Origin: Syntrophobacterales bacterium | GTDB taxonomy: Bacteria > Desulfobacterota > Syntrophorhabdia > Syntrophorhabdales > Syntrophorhabdaceae | Length of the DNA stretch: 43,728 bases | Assembly: GCA_031274925.1 (NCBI GenBank) | Contig: JAISPL010000042.1 | Span: 1 to 43,728, forward strand | Reading direction: 5' to 3' | Shown here: piece after piece, positions 17,264 to 29,922 of the stretch | How the letters are laid out: each line of letters starts with the position of its first letter | Position numbering within the stretch: position 1 is the first letter of the stretch | Translations under genes and position numbers: made by a program | Notes under the pieces: generated by a model | The model's database searches: none | Seen by the model: the letters and a program-made list of their open reading frames with translations, nothing else | Told to the model about the DNA's origin: nothing

Positions 17264-18484
17264 GTGGATGAGGGCGCATTCTTGGACGAGGCTGTGAATA
17301 CCTGTTTTTCGGCCCGCAAGGTGCCCGAAGCCATTAAGGGGCTCGTCTATCAGATTGCATCAGGTGTTGTCAGGCAAAAGATCTATCTTGACTGGGTCCT
17401 TGAGAAGCTGATCGACAGGGAGGCAAAAGGGGATACCAGACATCTTCTCTTGATCAGTCTCTACCAGATTGCATTTATGAAAAAAGCGCACTACCACGTG
17501 GTCAAAGAAGCGGTGGAGTTCGCGAAGAAGCAAAAAGGCGCGAAGGTTGCCAACTTTGTTAATGCCGTATTGAGGCGGTTCGTCAGGGAAAGAGAGCAGA
17601 TGACCTATCCTGAAGACCCTGTTTGCAGACTTTCCATCTCCCATTCTTTTCCTGAATGGATAGTTGAAAGGTGGAGAAACAGGTTTGGAGGGAAGGAGAC
17701 TGAAAGACTTCTGACTCTCCTTAATGAGCCGCCCTCGTTCGCGGTGAGGATCAATTTGGAAAGGATATCGAAAGAGGATGTCATTAGGGAACTCAAAGCG
17801 CAAGGAATCAAGCCATCGCCGGGGAAGTTGCTTGATTCGGCCCTTCGCGTGGACAAACTCGGCCCTGTTCTGGTGTCCCGTCTTTTTGAGGAGAAACTTG
17901 TAAGTATTCAGGATGAGACGTCCCAACTCGTGACTTCCGCGGCTGAACCGGGGAAAGACGATCTTGTACTTGATGCGTGTGCTGGTCTTGGAACGAAGAC
18001 AGGGCAGCTCATGGAATCAAGTGCCGGACCGGTAATAGTGGCTATGGATAACGATATAAGGAGACTCAGGCTCATTCCGAAAAAGGCGAATGTCGTTGCG
18101 GGGGACGCCCTCAGGGTTCCATTCAGAAAAGGATTGTTCGACATCATAGTTGCCGACGCCCCATGCTCGTCTCTCGGCATCATAAGGAAGCATCCAGAGA
18201 TCAAATGTCGCAGGAAAAAGGAGGATGTGATACGTTTCGGCAATTATCAGCTAGATTTATTGAAGAGTCTGTGGGATAACCTCAGGCAAGGGGGGCGTAT
18301 GGTGTATAGCGTATGCTCGTTCGAACCAGAAGAGACAGTGGAAGTCTTGACGCGGTTTGGAAAAGAGAGAGAAATTATTCTCGAAAGACCTTTCTCTTTT
18401 GGTGCCAACGAAGGATATTATTTGTCCCTGCCTCAGGAAACGGGTATGGATGGATTTTTTATTGCAAGGTTTAGAAAAGCATGA
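17264..18484 (+). CDS. rsmB: 16S rRNA (cytosine-967-C5)-methyltransferase
   Basis: RsmB methylates C967 of 16S rRNA with SAM. The protein has an N-terminal NusB-like RNA-binding domain (about 1-125) and a C-terminal Rossmann methyltransferase with SAM motif LDACAGLGTKTG, DAPCSSLGIIRKHP (catalytic cysteine) and YSVCSFEPEE (second cysteine). The first canonical start is GTG 17264, but it has no usable ribosome-binding site and cuts the first NusB helix. The frame is open from 17174 and reads AALRAISLQIIKDVDEG just before the GTG, as expected for RsmB. No ATG/GTG/TTG lies in that stretch; ATC 17207 sits 9 nt after GGAGG. The last codons overlap the PASTA gene by 4 bp. Confidence 0.92.
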   Translation: MDEGAFLDEAVNTCFSARKVPEAIKGLVYQIASGVVRQKIYLDWVLEKLIDREAKGDTRHLLLISLYQIAFMKKAHYHVVKEAVEFAKKQKGAKVANFVNAVLRRFVREREQMTYPEDPVCRLSISHSFPEWIVERWRNRFGGKETERLLTLLNEPPSFAVRINLERISKEDVIRELKAQGIKPSPGKLLDSALRVDKLGPVLVSRLFEEKLVSIQDETSQLVTSAAEPGKDDLVLDACAGLGTKTGQLMESSAGPVIVAMDNDIRRLRLIPKKANVVAGDALRVPFRKGLFDIIVADAPCSSLGIIRKHPEIKCRRKKEDVIRFGNYQLDLLKSLWDNLRQGGRMVYSVCSFEPEETVEVLTRFGKEREIILERPFSFGANEGYYLSLPQETGMDGFFIARFRKA

Positions 18485-19185
18485 AGTGGACGAGAGGTAT
18501 CATTTATCTGATAACGCCTGTGGCAGTCTTCTTTCTCTCGTCATATATTACGGTAAATGTCCTTTTAAAGTCAGGAGTTACTGTGGTATGTCCAGACGTG
18601 AGAGGGCAGAAGATTGAAGAGGCAAAACATATTGTGGAAGGCAAGGGCCTTTCCCTGAGTGTCGCCAGATATGAGCCTAGAAGTGACGTTCCTTACGGAT
18701 ATATTACGGTTCAGAAGCCAGAGGCAAATATTACCATAAGAAAAGGCCGCGTGGTTAATGTGCTCGTGTCCGAAGGACCTCAACTTGTGGAGCTTCCTGG
18801 TATAATAAACGAGTCGCTTGAAGAGGCTGAAAAGGCGTTGAAAGAGAAGCAGCTCGAAGTGGAAAAGACTGTTTATGTGCCAAACAGGAAGGTGGGTCAG
18901 GTGATTGCCCAGGTTCCCGGTGCCGGCACGAAAATCCTGGAAGGAGCCACGGTTACTTTGTTTGTAGGGCGGGAACCTGAGACATATTATCTGATGCCGG
19001 AAATCAGGGAACCGGAGGTGGGGGCGCTCATTGAAGAGCTGGACAGTAAAAAGATCAAATACAGGTTGCTTTACGGAAAAGAGGAGCCCGCTCTTCTGGT
19101 TATAGCTCCAAAGGTGGTTGCCACGCCGCCGAAATCTATCTTTAGCGGCGACGACAATATAATCATAAACTCAAGCGGAGGATAA
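18481..19185 (+). CDS. Membrane-anchored PASTA-domain protein
   Basis: A 234-aa protein with one N-terminal membrane helix (about 7-29) and an extracytoplasmic part made of PASTA repeats: CPDVRGQKIEEAKHIV... (about 36-97), VELPGIINESLEEAEKAL... (about 99-163), and a third, weaker unit (MPEIREPEVGALIEELD..., about 170-220). PASTA domains bind peptidoglycan or muropeptides. In Gram-positives they are usually fused to Ser/Thr kinases or penicillin-binding proteins; here there is no kinase or transpeptidase domain. The start overlaps rsmB by 4 bp (ATGA) and rpe begins 1 bp after its stop. A periplasmic peptidoglycan-binding role is inferred. Confidence 0.85.
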   Translation: MKWTRGIIYLITPVAVFFLSSYITVNVLLKSGVTVVCPDVRGQKIEEAKHIVEGKGLSLSVARYEPRSDVPYGYITVQKPEANITIRKGRVVNVLVSEGPQLVELPGIINESLEEAEKALKEKQLEVEKTVYVPNRKVGQVIAQVPGAGTKILEGATVTLFVGREPETYYLMPEIREPEVGALIEELDSKKIKYRLLYGKEEPALLVIAPKVVATPPKSIFSGDDNIIINSSGG

Positions 19186-19186
19186 A

Positions 19187-19879
19187 ATGGGCAGAATCCT
19201 TATTGCGCCTTCCATCCTCTCCTGCAAATTCTCGACACTTGGTCAGGAGATCAGAGAAGTCGAAAAAGCAGGGGCGGATCTCATTCACGTGGATGTGATG
19301 GATGGCCATTTCGTGCCGAACATCACAATTGGACCTCTTATCGTGGAGGCGGCGAAAGAAGTATCGTCGGTCCCGCTGGATGTGCATCTTATGATAGAAA
19401 ATCCTGCAATGCATGTGGATAATTTCGCGGAAGCTGGGGCCGATATTATTACGATTCATGCCGAGGCGGACAACCACGTTTTCCGAACCATCGACCGTAT
19501 AAAGTCTCTTGGCAAAAAGGCCGGTATATCCCTTAACCCTTCCACGCCCGAGAGTACCCTGGAGTATGTCATACATATTGTTGACATGGTCCTTATCATG
19601 ACCGTCAACCCCGGCTTTGGGGGTCAGGCATATATCGCCTCAATGGAAGCCAAGATAGAAGAGACCAGGAAGATAATAGAAGCCTCCGGAAGGGATATCG
19701 ACATTGAAGTGGACGGGGGTATCAAAGCCGCAAACGCCGCCAGGGTGGTTGCGGCTGGCGCCAATATACTTGTTATGGGCGTCGAGATATTTCATAGTGG
19801 AGACTACAGGAAGAAATTCCTTGAAATCAGGAATTCCATAGCCGCAGCGCAGATTTCAGCAAACGTAGCCGGGACATAG
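19187..19879 (+). CDS. rpe: Ribulose-phosphate 3-epimerase
   Basis: Rpe interconverts ribulose 5-phosphate and xylulose 5-phosphate in the pentose-phosphate pathway. The 230-aa TIM barrel shows the family motifs in order: APSILSC at the N-terminus, LIHVDVMDGHFVPNITIGP, LDVHLMIENP, MTVNPGFGGQ, and IEVDGGIK with the catalytic aspartate. The closing loop ILVMGVEIF is near residue 190, where most members have a (G)SA(I/V)F sequence. It lies between the PASTA gene (1-bp gap) and the DUF3786 gene (stop and start overlap as TAGTG). Confidence 0.95.
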   Translation: MGRILIAPSILSCKFSTLGQEIREVEKAGADLIHVDVMDGHFVPNITIGPLIVEAAKEVSSVPLDVHLMIENPAMHVDNFAEAGADIITIHAEADNHVFRTIDRIKSLGKKAGISLNPSTPESTLEYVIHIVDMVLIMTVNPGFGGQAYIASMEAKIEETRKIIEASGRDIDIEVDGGIKAANAARVVAAGANILVMGVEIFHSGDYRKKFLEIRNSIAAAQISANVAGT

Positions 19880-20529
19880 TGGAACTCAGGAAGCAGAAGA
19901 TATACAAAAAGGTTTTTGATATGGCTTGCGCCGATCTCGTGCGTCTTGATATAAGAGAAAAAACTGGCGATGCCGGTGTCTGTTTTAGCGGGAAAGATCA
20001 CGGGGTGGCGATTGAAGTGCCGTTTTTCGATGAGATTATTACCGTGGAAATGCCGGGTTTCTCGTTCAGAAGTTCCAAAAGCGCAACCGTGAGTCTTGTC
20101 ATGAAGATTGTAATATTGCACTATCTTGTCAGGGCTTCCGGCATTCCGCTTGCGGACGATCGGATTTCCTACGAGGATATTCCGGGCACGCGGTCCTATC
20201 TCCCCGTTTTCGAGGCAAGAGTGACGAAGCCGCTCGTGTCAGCCTTCGGATACAACAAGGACGCCTTTCTTGAATCAGGGCTTGCTATGGGAGGGAAAAG
20301 GGAGGAGTTCGGCAATGCCTCGTTTACTTTTTATGCGTTCCCACGGGTACCAATTACTTTTATTCTATGGGAAGGGGACGAAGAATTTCGCCCGTCGGTG
20401 AAGACTCTCTTCAACCCGTCCATATCAGGCTATCTCTTTCTCGAAGATATCTCGGTAATATCAAGGCTTGCCGCCGCCAGGGTCATCAAGGCGGCACGAA
20501 TGAAATATGCATACGAGATGACGGAATAA
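19879..20529 (+). CDS. DUF3786-family protein
   Basis: A 216-aa soluble protein of unknown function. The C-terminal region has ASFTFYAFPRVPITFILWEGDEEF and the pattern LFNPSISGYLFLEDI, which I recognise as DUF3786. Such genes occur in anaerobes, often near corrinoid, Fe-S or acetyl-CoA pathway genes, but here the context is rpe. The start is GTG at 19879, sharing its first base with the rpe stop codon. It is the last gene of the htpX operon. Confidence 0.75.
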   Translation: MELRKQKIYKKVFDMACADLVRLDIREKTGDAGVCFSGKDHGVAIEVPFFDEIITVEMPGFSFRSSKSATVSLVMKIVILHYLVRASGIPLADDRISYEDIPGTRSYLPVFEARVTKPLVSAFGYNKDAFLESGLAMGGKREEFGNASFTFYAFPRVPITFILWEGDEEFRPSVKTLFNPSISGYLFLEDISVISRLAAARVIKAARMKYAYEMTE

Positions 20530-20846
20530 CATTCCAGTAGTTTACGGCAGACAGTTGGCAATCGTTAACGGCACCCTTCCTTCAAGCGCTTCGGCAAAGA
20601 AAAGTTACTTAAGAAGCACATAGAAAGAGCGCGGATCGGAGAGAAAGGCAACTCAATACCAGCTATGAGGAGGCTTCAATCCTGATTCCCGAGAACACGG
20701 AAATGACGGCAATTATGGCCATAGACCGATCGCGGTGAATTTGGCCTTATTTTGTCTCAAATTTAGGCGACAAGATTGAGGCCCCGCAGCCAGAAGCAGA
20801 CGCCTCCGTGTGGCAACCATTAAGATGTAGAAAAAGACGACTGAAT
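20530..20846. other. Spacer between convergent DUF3786 gene and rpoN
   Basis: 317 bp between two converging operons. I find no gene, no tRNA-like structure and no clear intrinsic terminator hairpin with a T-run for either side. The hpf gene that commonly follows rpoN is absent. Confidence 0.5.
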
Positions 20847-22235
20847 TCACTGCGATTTACGGTTTCTGGACGAGGGGATGCGAAGCTCTTCTCTGTACTT
20901 GGCCGCAGTTCTCCGGGCAATCTTTATGTTGTGGGATTTCTTCAGGACGGAGACAATCTCATCATCGGTGAAAGGCTTTGCCTTGTTCTCGTCTTTTATG
21001 ACCTCGGCGATGATATCCATGACGACGTTGGTGGAAAGCTCATTTCCTTCTTCCTTTCCGATACCCGTGGGAAAGAAAAATTTCATCTCATAGATGCCGT
21101 GGGGAGTACTAATATACTTATTTGTAGTGATTCTGCTTACCGTCGACTCGTGCATGCCTATGTCTTGTGCCACGTCTTTGAGAATTAACGGCTTGAGTGC
21201 CTTCAGGCCTTTTTCGAAGAATCCGGTCTGGAAAGAGACTATGCTTTTTGCCACAAGGTAGAGCGTCCGCTGACGCTGCTGGAGGCTTTTGATGAACCAT
21301 TCCGCCTGTTTGACTTTCTGCTTTATGTACTTCCTGTCCTCGCCATTCGTACTTTTATTCGCGTAGAGCTCTATGTAATGGCTGTTCACATGGAGTTCGG
21401 GTATGTCTTCCTCATTTAAGAAAACATCAAATTCACCCTCTTGTTTTGCCACGTAAACGTCGGGTATCATATAAAAGACATGGTCATCCCCGAAGTTTCT
21501 TCCGGGCTTCGGATCATAGTTCTTGATTTTTTCTATGAGCGACTTTACGAGATCCACGGGGAACCCTGTCTTTTTGACAATATCTTTGATATTGCCTTTT
21601 TCGACCAAATCAAAGTAATTGATGAGAAAATTTTCAAGAAGCGGATCTTTTTCTGATTCCATTCTGCACTGAATCAATAGACATTCTCTGAGATTCTGTG
21701 CTCCGACACCTGGTGGATCGAGTTTCTGGATTTTAAGTAGGATTTTCTCCAACCCCTCGACTGAAAATCCAGAGGCGCTTGCTATCTCGGAGATGGGATA
21801 TGCAAGATATCCATTGTCATCTATGTTCTCTAGTATCCATTCAGCAACGATCCGTTCTTCTTGGGTGACATCGGAGAGGCCTATCTGCCACCTCAGGTAA
21901 TCCCTGAGGTTGGATGTCTTGCTTACCATGTTTTCGTAATCAGGATAATTTCTTTCCTCAAAGTTTGCATATTCGGAGGATATCTCTTCGGAAGCCGTAT
22001 ATAGTTCAAGCCACTCGGTCATGTCCTCTTTTTCTTCAATCGGTTCTTCTTCAGTCTGCTCCTGGATTGATTCCTCCGGTTCTTCTTCTTTTATTTCGAG
22101 GACAGGGTTTTCATTTATCTCAAGTTCTATCGCTTCCATTAACTCCAACTGAGATAACTGCAGGAGCTTTATGGCCTGCTGAAGCTGCTGCGTGAGTATA
22201 GGTGAAAGCCTCTGAGTCTGTCTAAGCCCCAACAT
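20847..22235 (-). CDS. rpoN: RNA polymerase sigma-54 factor
   Basis: RpoN directs transcription from -24/-12 promoters activated by NtrC-type enhancer-binding proteins. The 462-aa protein has the glutamine-rich activator-responsive region I (LRQTQRLSPILTQQLQQAIKLL), a very acidic region II (about 50-85), the core-binding domain, a helix-turn-helix (MHESTVSRITTNKYI) and the RpoN box ARRTAAKYRE near residue 440. Length is normal. The start overlaps lptB by 14 bp, the conserved lptB-rpoN junction. No recognisable -24/-12 promoter or activator gene is in the window. Confidence 0.97.
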   Translation of the reverse strand: MLGLRQTQRLSPILTQQLQQAIKLLQLSQLELMEAIELEINENPVLEIKEEEPEESIQEQTEEEPIEEKEDMTEWLELYTASEEISSEYANFEERNYPDYENMVSKTSNLRDYLRWQIGLSDVTQEERIVAEWILENIDDNGYLAYPISEIASASGFSVEGLEKILLKIQKLDPPGVGAQNLRECLLIQCRMESEKDPLLENFLINYFDLVEKGNIKDIVKKTGFPVDLVKSLIEKIKNYDPKPGRNFGDDHVFYMIPDVYVAKQEGEFDVFLNEEDIPELHVNSHYIELYANKSTNGEDRKYIKQKVKQAEWFIKSLQQRQRTLYLVAKSIVSFQTGFFEKGLKALKPLILKDVAQDIGMHESTVSRITTNKYISTPHGIYEMKFFFPTGIGKEEGNELSTNVVMDIIAEVIKDENKAKPFTDDEIVSVLKKSHNIKIARRTAAKYREELRIPSSRNRKSQ

Positions 22236-22965
22236 TAATGTTGAATTCCTCTCCTAAATAGATTTCCCTTACTATTTTGTCTTTTGCTACTCTCTCCGGG
22301 GTTCCTTCGAGAAGCACCTTTCCATTATTCACCACGTAGGCTCTGTCACATATCGGTAAAGAATCTCTTACATTATGATCTGACAGTAATATGCCGATCT
22401 TCTTGCTGCGCAGGCCGTTGATTAATTTCTTCAGGTCTGAAACCGAGATGGGGTCGATTCCCGAGAAGGGCTCGTCGAGTAGCACGAAATGTGGGTTGGT
22501 CATGAGAGCCCGTGCTATCTCCAACCTCCTTCTTTCTCCGCCGGACAATGAGTCGGCATTATTCCTGGCCAGATGGTCCAGTTTGAATGTTTCGAGAAAG
22601 TCCTGCACTTTATGGTCCATCAACTCGCGATCTTCTTCTTGGAACTCAAGTATGGCCTTGAGATTGTCCGCGACGGTCATTTTTTTGAATATCGAAGGCT
22701 CCTGGGGCAAGTAGGTAATTCCTTTCCTGGCCCTCATAAACATGGGCAGGGAGGTGATATCTTCGCCGTCTAGGAGAATCTTTCCGCCATTTGGTTTTAT
22801 GAAGCCTATCACCATGTAGAAAGTTGTTGTTTTCCCCGCGCCGTTCGGCCCGAAAAGACCCACTGTCTCCCCTGTATTTATCTGTAAATCAATGCCGTCC
22901 ACTACTTTCCTTGAACCATAAGTTTTGAACAGACCTTCTGCTGAAAGCGTCGCGACCCCGTTCAT
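22222..22965 (-). CDS. lptB: LPS export ABC transporter ATPase
   Basis: LptB drives lipopolysaccharide extraction from the inner membrane with LptFG. The 247-aa ATPase has Walker A GPNGAGKTT, the Q-loop TYLPQEPSIF, signature LSGGERRRLEIARAL and Walker B FVLLDEPFSGIDP; the SGIDP end is characteristic of LptB. It overlaps the LptC/LptA gene by 4 bp and rpoN by 14 bp. The LptF and LptG permeases are not encoded in this window. Confidence 0.96.
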   Translation of the reverse strand: MNGVATLSAEGLFKTYGSRKVVDGIDLQINTGETVGLFGPNGAGKTTTFYMVIGFIKPNGGKILLDGEDITSLPMFMRARKGITYLPQEPSIFKKMTVADNLKAILEFQEEDRELMDHKVQDFLETFKLDHLARNNADSLSGGERRRLEIARALMTNPHFVLLDEPFSGIDPISVSDLKKLINGLRSKKIGILLSDHNVRDSLPICDRAYVVNNGKVLLEGTPERVAKDKIVREIYLGEEFNINVGA

Positions 22966-23876
22966 CGTCTATCTATCCTCATTTTCGGTTTGTTCACTGA
23001 AAATTTTTCTGCATTCACGTTATAGATTATTGATTCTCCACCCATATCAATTTTATCTTTCGTAACCTGTGGAGCGCCTGTCATCACGACTTTTTCGTCT
23101 TTAAAATGATACACTGCCTTGTCGCTTTTCGCAATAGCGCCCTTTGATGCCAATCGTACATTCCCCACTGCGTCAACCTTTTCCACCTCATCATTTTTGT
23201 TGATGAGATGGAGTTTATCACATACAAGATCCATGTCCTTGCCTTTCATGGTAACCTCGTTTTCCAGGATATAGACGCTATCCTTCACGGAATAGAAGAA
23301 CCTGTCGGAACTGAAGTTGTAACGTCCTTTGGCGCTCTCAATAAAGCCGGCCACATTCTTATGGATTCTTATTGTCTGAGCGTTCGTGTCCGCATACAAT
23401 CCTATCCCTTTCAGATCCAGTTTTGTCCCTTCTATGGCCACTGGGGCTTCTGTACGGGTAAAACCTCTCTTAAAGTCAAAATCCATATACTTCGTTACGA
23501 GCTTATACTCATTTTTATAAAGGATAACCACATCTTCCATAGCCCCGTTTTCCTGATCTGTATCCATTCTCCCTTTTGAGCCGTTGAAGAATACGGTTGT
23601 ATCAGGCTTGGGTTTATATTGCCCTTCTATGACCTCCATTTCGACCACGGGTTTGTCGATATATTTTCGGGCGATTTTCGCCTTGATCTCCCAATCTACA
23701 GTCCCCTTGCTTTCTCCTGAATAATGGACATCCTTGAAGACTATGGCCTTTGCCGCCTCCTCTACCTTGGGTGGAGCCACCCTGTGAGGTTTGTTGAAGA
23801 AGAAGTAAAGGGCAAGCGCCAATCCGGCGAGGATAACCGAGCAGGCAATATATACTGTCAGGTCTCTGTTCTTCAT
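22962..23876 (-). CDS. lptC: LptC-LptA composite LPS export protein
   Basis: LptC and LptA form the periplasmic bridge that carries LPS from LptB2FG to the outer membrane. From ATG 23876 the protein is 304 aa: an N-terminal membrane helix (about 6-27), an LptC-like beta-jellyroll (about 45-170: VHYSGESKGTVDWEIKAK..., RGFTRTEAPVAIEG), and a further OstA/LptA-like jellyroll (about 175-300: VYILENEVTMKG, VEKVDAVGNVRL, KVVMTGAPQVTKD). Separate LptC and LptA are each about 170-190 aa, so both modules appear to be in one chain. A longer frame opens with ATG at 23942. No separate lptA follows; lptB overlaps by 4 bp. Domain limits are by eye. Confidence 0.78.
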   Translation of the reverse strand: MKNRDLTVYIACSVILAGLALALYFFFNKPHRVAPPKVEEAAKAIVFKDVHYSGESKGTVDWEIKAKIARKYIDKPVVEMEVIEGQYKPKPDTTVFFNGSKGRMDTDQENGAMEDVVILYKNEYKLVTKYMDFDFKRGFTRTEAPVAIEGTKLDLKGIGLYADTNAQTIRIHKNVAGFIESAKGRYNFSSDRFFYSVKDSVYILENEVTMKGKDMDLVCDKLHLINKNDEVEKVDAVGNVRLASKGAIAKSDKAVYHFKDEKVVMTGAPQVTKDKIDMGGESIIYNVNAEKFSVNKPKMRIDRR

Positions 23877-23960
23877 AACATTCGAGCAATTTCCGTGATA
23901 CGTACCCATTGCTGTCGGCTTACGGCGAGGTACGTCTGGCATTTTAAGCCATCCGGCGGT

Positions 23961-24925
23961 CTATACTATTTTTACCCTCAGGAGGTCATGGATATGGATG
24001 ATCCCGATGGGTTTTCTCTCCCGGTCTTTTTCGACAACGAAGAGAGATGTGATAGAAAATTCCTCCATCTTTTTCAGTGCATATGCAGCCAGGGCATCCT
24101 CTTTTATCCCTTTTGGTTTGCCGGTCATCACATCATTCGCCTTTTTAGAGAGCAGGTTGTCATATCTCTCGATTGCTCTTCTCAGGTCGCCATCCGTAAT
24201 GACGCCCACGAGATCGCCGTTTCCGTTTACTACGCCGGCAACCCCGAGCCGCTTTGAGGTAATCTCAAGAATCACGTCCTTCATGAGGCTGTCCTGATGT
24301 ACTCTAGGAACAGCTTCCCCAGTATGCATAAGATCTCCCACCTTAAGAAGCAATTTTTTCCCTAATGACCCGCCGGGGTGGAGAGAGGCGAAATCTTCAA
24401 GCTTGAATTCATTCTTTTGCATCAATGCTACTGCGACTGCGTCTCCTAGGGCCAGTGCTGCGGTGGTGCTAGATGTCGGCACAACATTGTACGGGCATGC
24501 CTCGTCAACCTTTACGTTCAGAATTATATTGGCACAGTTCGCGATTGTTGAATTGGCGTTTCCAGTCACCACTATCGTTTCAAGATCCATTCTCTTTATC
24601 CAAGGGAGGATCTTTACCACTTCCTCCGTCTCGCCGCTATTGCTCACGATGAGAAGCACATCTTCCCTCTGGAGCATACCCAGGTCACCGTGGAGGGAAT
24701 CGCCGGGGTGTAAAAAGACCGCGGGCGTACCCACGCTCGAAAGGGTGGAAGCAATTTTTTTGCATATGAGTCCCGATTTTCCCACACCGAGGACCACAAC
24801 TCGGCCTCTACACGCATGGATTGCATCTACGGCTCTGTCGAACGTCTCATCGAGAGCCTCCATTACCTGGAGTATCGCTTTCGCCTCTTTCCTTAAAACT
24901 TCCTTTCCTGTATCCAGAGGAGTGG

Positions 24926-24929
<4 letters not shown>
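23961..24929 (-). CDS. kdsD: D-arabinose 5-phosphate isomerase, KdsD/KpsF family
   Basis: KdsD makes arabinose 5-phosphate from ribulose 5-phosphate, the first step of Kdo synthesis for LPS. The 322-aa protein has an N-terminal SIS domain (about 35-170: LGVGKSGLI, SNSGETEEVV, VPTSSTTAALALGDA) and a C-terminal pair of CBS domains (about 205-322). It overlaps kdsA by 4 bp. Rpe, encoded nearby, shares its ribulose 5-phosphate substrate. The kdsC phosphatase that usually sits between kdsD and lptC is missing here; only about 84 bp separate the two genes. Confidence 0.94.
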
Positions 24930-28559
<3,630 letters not shown>

Positions 28560-28629
28560 CGGACAAACACCGGATGTTCTTTCTCGACAGCAGGGCATAC
28601 AACCATACGATAACGGCCGGTGAGGACTC

Positions 28630-29922
28630 TCATGAGTTCCCTTCCTCAATCCCTATATGTATGCTCTCCCCTTTTATAAAAGGAAGCATGTCAATCTCAG
28701 CTCTGGCTTTCTTCAGATTTTTCTCGACCGCCTCATGGGTGAGAATAACGAGAGACACATGGCCGGATTCCTTCTTCCCTTCTTTCTGAATAACGGAGGA
28801 AATGCTGATATCGGACTCTGCCAATATACCGGAAATCCGGGAAAGCACCCCTGGCCTGTCTTCCACGGTAAATCTCATATAGCATGGAAAGGACGATTCT
28901 TCGCTTGTCCTCATGCGTCTGTCGCCGGCGCAAAGGGGCATTACCAGTCTCGGGGTCCCAGCTTTGAGCCTCTGGGCCATATCTACTATGTCGCTTACCA
29001 CAGCGCTGCCGGTGGGATCACTGCCTGCTCCCCGTCCATAATAGAGGGTAGGGCCGACTTTATCGCCGATCACATAGGCCGCATTAAAAACGCCCCCTAC
29101 GTTGCTCATGGGATGAGCCAAGGGGATCATTGCTGGCCCCACCCGCGCCTCAATTAATCCGTTTTCTTCTCTTCCGGTTCCCAGGAGCTTTATTCTGTAG
29201 CCGAATTCCCTCGCAAATTGTATGTCTATGGGCTCTATTTTCGAGATCCCAGCTGTCGTGATGTCCTCCATGGCCACGGGGTAATGAAACGCCAGGCGGA
29301 TCAGGATACATAATTTGTGGGCCGCGTCAATGCCCTCAATATCAAGGGTTGGGTCTTTCTCCGCAAAGCCGCTGTCCTGTGCCTGTTTCAGAGCTTCTCC
29401 GAAGGATATTCCCTCATCGGTCATTTGGGTGAGGATATAATTGCAGGTGCCGTTCAGTATTCCTAGAATACGACTCAGTCTGTTCCCCACAAGACTGTTT
29501 CGGATGGCCCCTATAACCGGTATACCACCACAGACCGAAGCTTCGAAGCCGACTTCGCAACCCTCTTTTTTCGCGATGCTGAAAATCTCGGCGCCTCTCT
29601 CCGCGAGAAGAGCTTTATTGGCTGTAACTACCCATTTCTTTCTGTTCAGCGCCTCGGTAATGTAATTATGAGCAGGATCAAGCCCGCCCATAAGTTCAAC
29701 GACCATGTCCACACGGTCATCTTGGATTACTTCCCTGGCGTCACGGGTGAGAAGGTCTTTCTCTAAAGGGATGCCCCTGTCTCTCCCGATGTCGATATCA
29801 GCAATCCTCACCACCTCAATATCAATTCCGGTCCTTTGTTTTATGAGGGATTTGTGCTCTCTCAGTATCTTATATGTACCAATACCTACGGTACCTAAGC
29901 CTATAATTCCGACCCCGATCAT
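28630..29922 (-). CDS. hom: Homoserine dehydrogenase
   Basis: Hom reduces aspartate semialdehyde to homoserine, the branch point to threonine and methionine. The 430-aa protein has an N-terminal Rossmann motif GIIGLGTVGIGTY, the catalytic segment GIPVIGAIRNSL and GILNGTCNYILT, and a C-terminal ACT domain (about 350-425, starting FTVEDRPGVLSRISGIL) for feedback control, probably by threonine. It overlaps the deleted aminotransferase gene by 4 bp (ATGA) and is followed after 70 bp by the apgM-like gene. Confidence 0.97.
   Translation of the reverse strand: MIGVGIIGLGTVGIGTYKILREHKSLIKQRTGIDIEVVRIADIDIGRDRGIPLEKDLLTRDAREVIQDDRVDMVVELMGGLDPAHNYITEALNRKKWVVTANKALLAERGAEIFSIAKKEGCEVGFEASVCGGIPVIGAIRNSLVGNRLSRILGILNGTCNYILTQMTDEGISFGEALKQAQDSGFAEKDPTLDIEGIDAAHKLCILIRLAFHYPVAMEDITTAGISKIEPIDIQFAREFGYRIKLLGTGREENGLIEARVGPAMIPLAHPMSNVGGVFNAAYVIGDKVGPTLYYGRGAGSDPTGSAVVSDIVDMAQRLKAGTPRLVMPLCAGDRRMRTSEESSFPCYMRFTVEDRPGVLSRISGILAESDISISSVIQKEGKKESGHVSLVILTHEAVEKNLKKARAEIDMLPFIKGESIHIGIEEGNS

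Noticed and set aside
28560-28649. N-terminal extension of the apgM-like protein
   Set aside because: It would overlap hom, is cysteine/arginine-rich, and family homology begins at the ATG at 28559.
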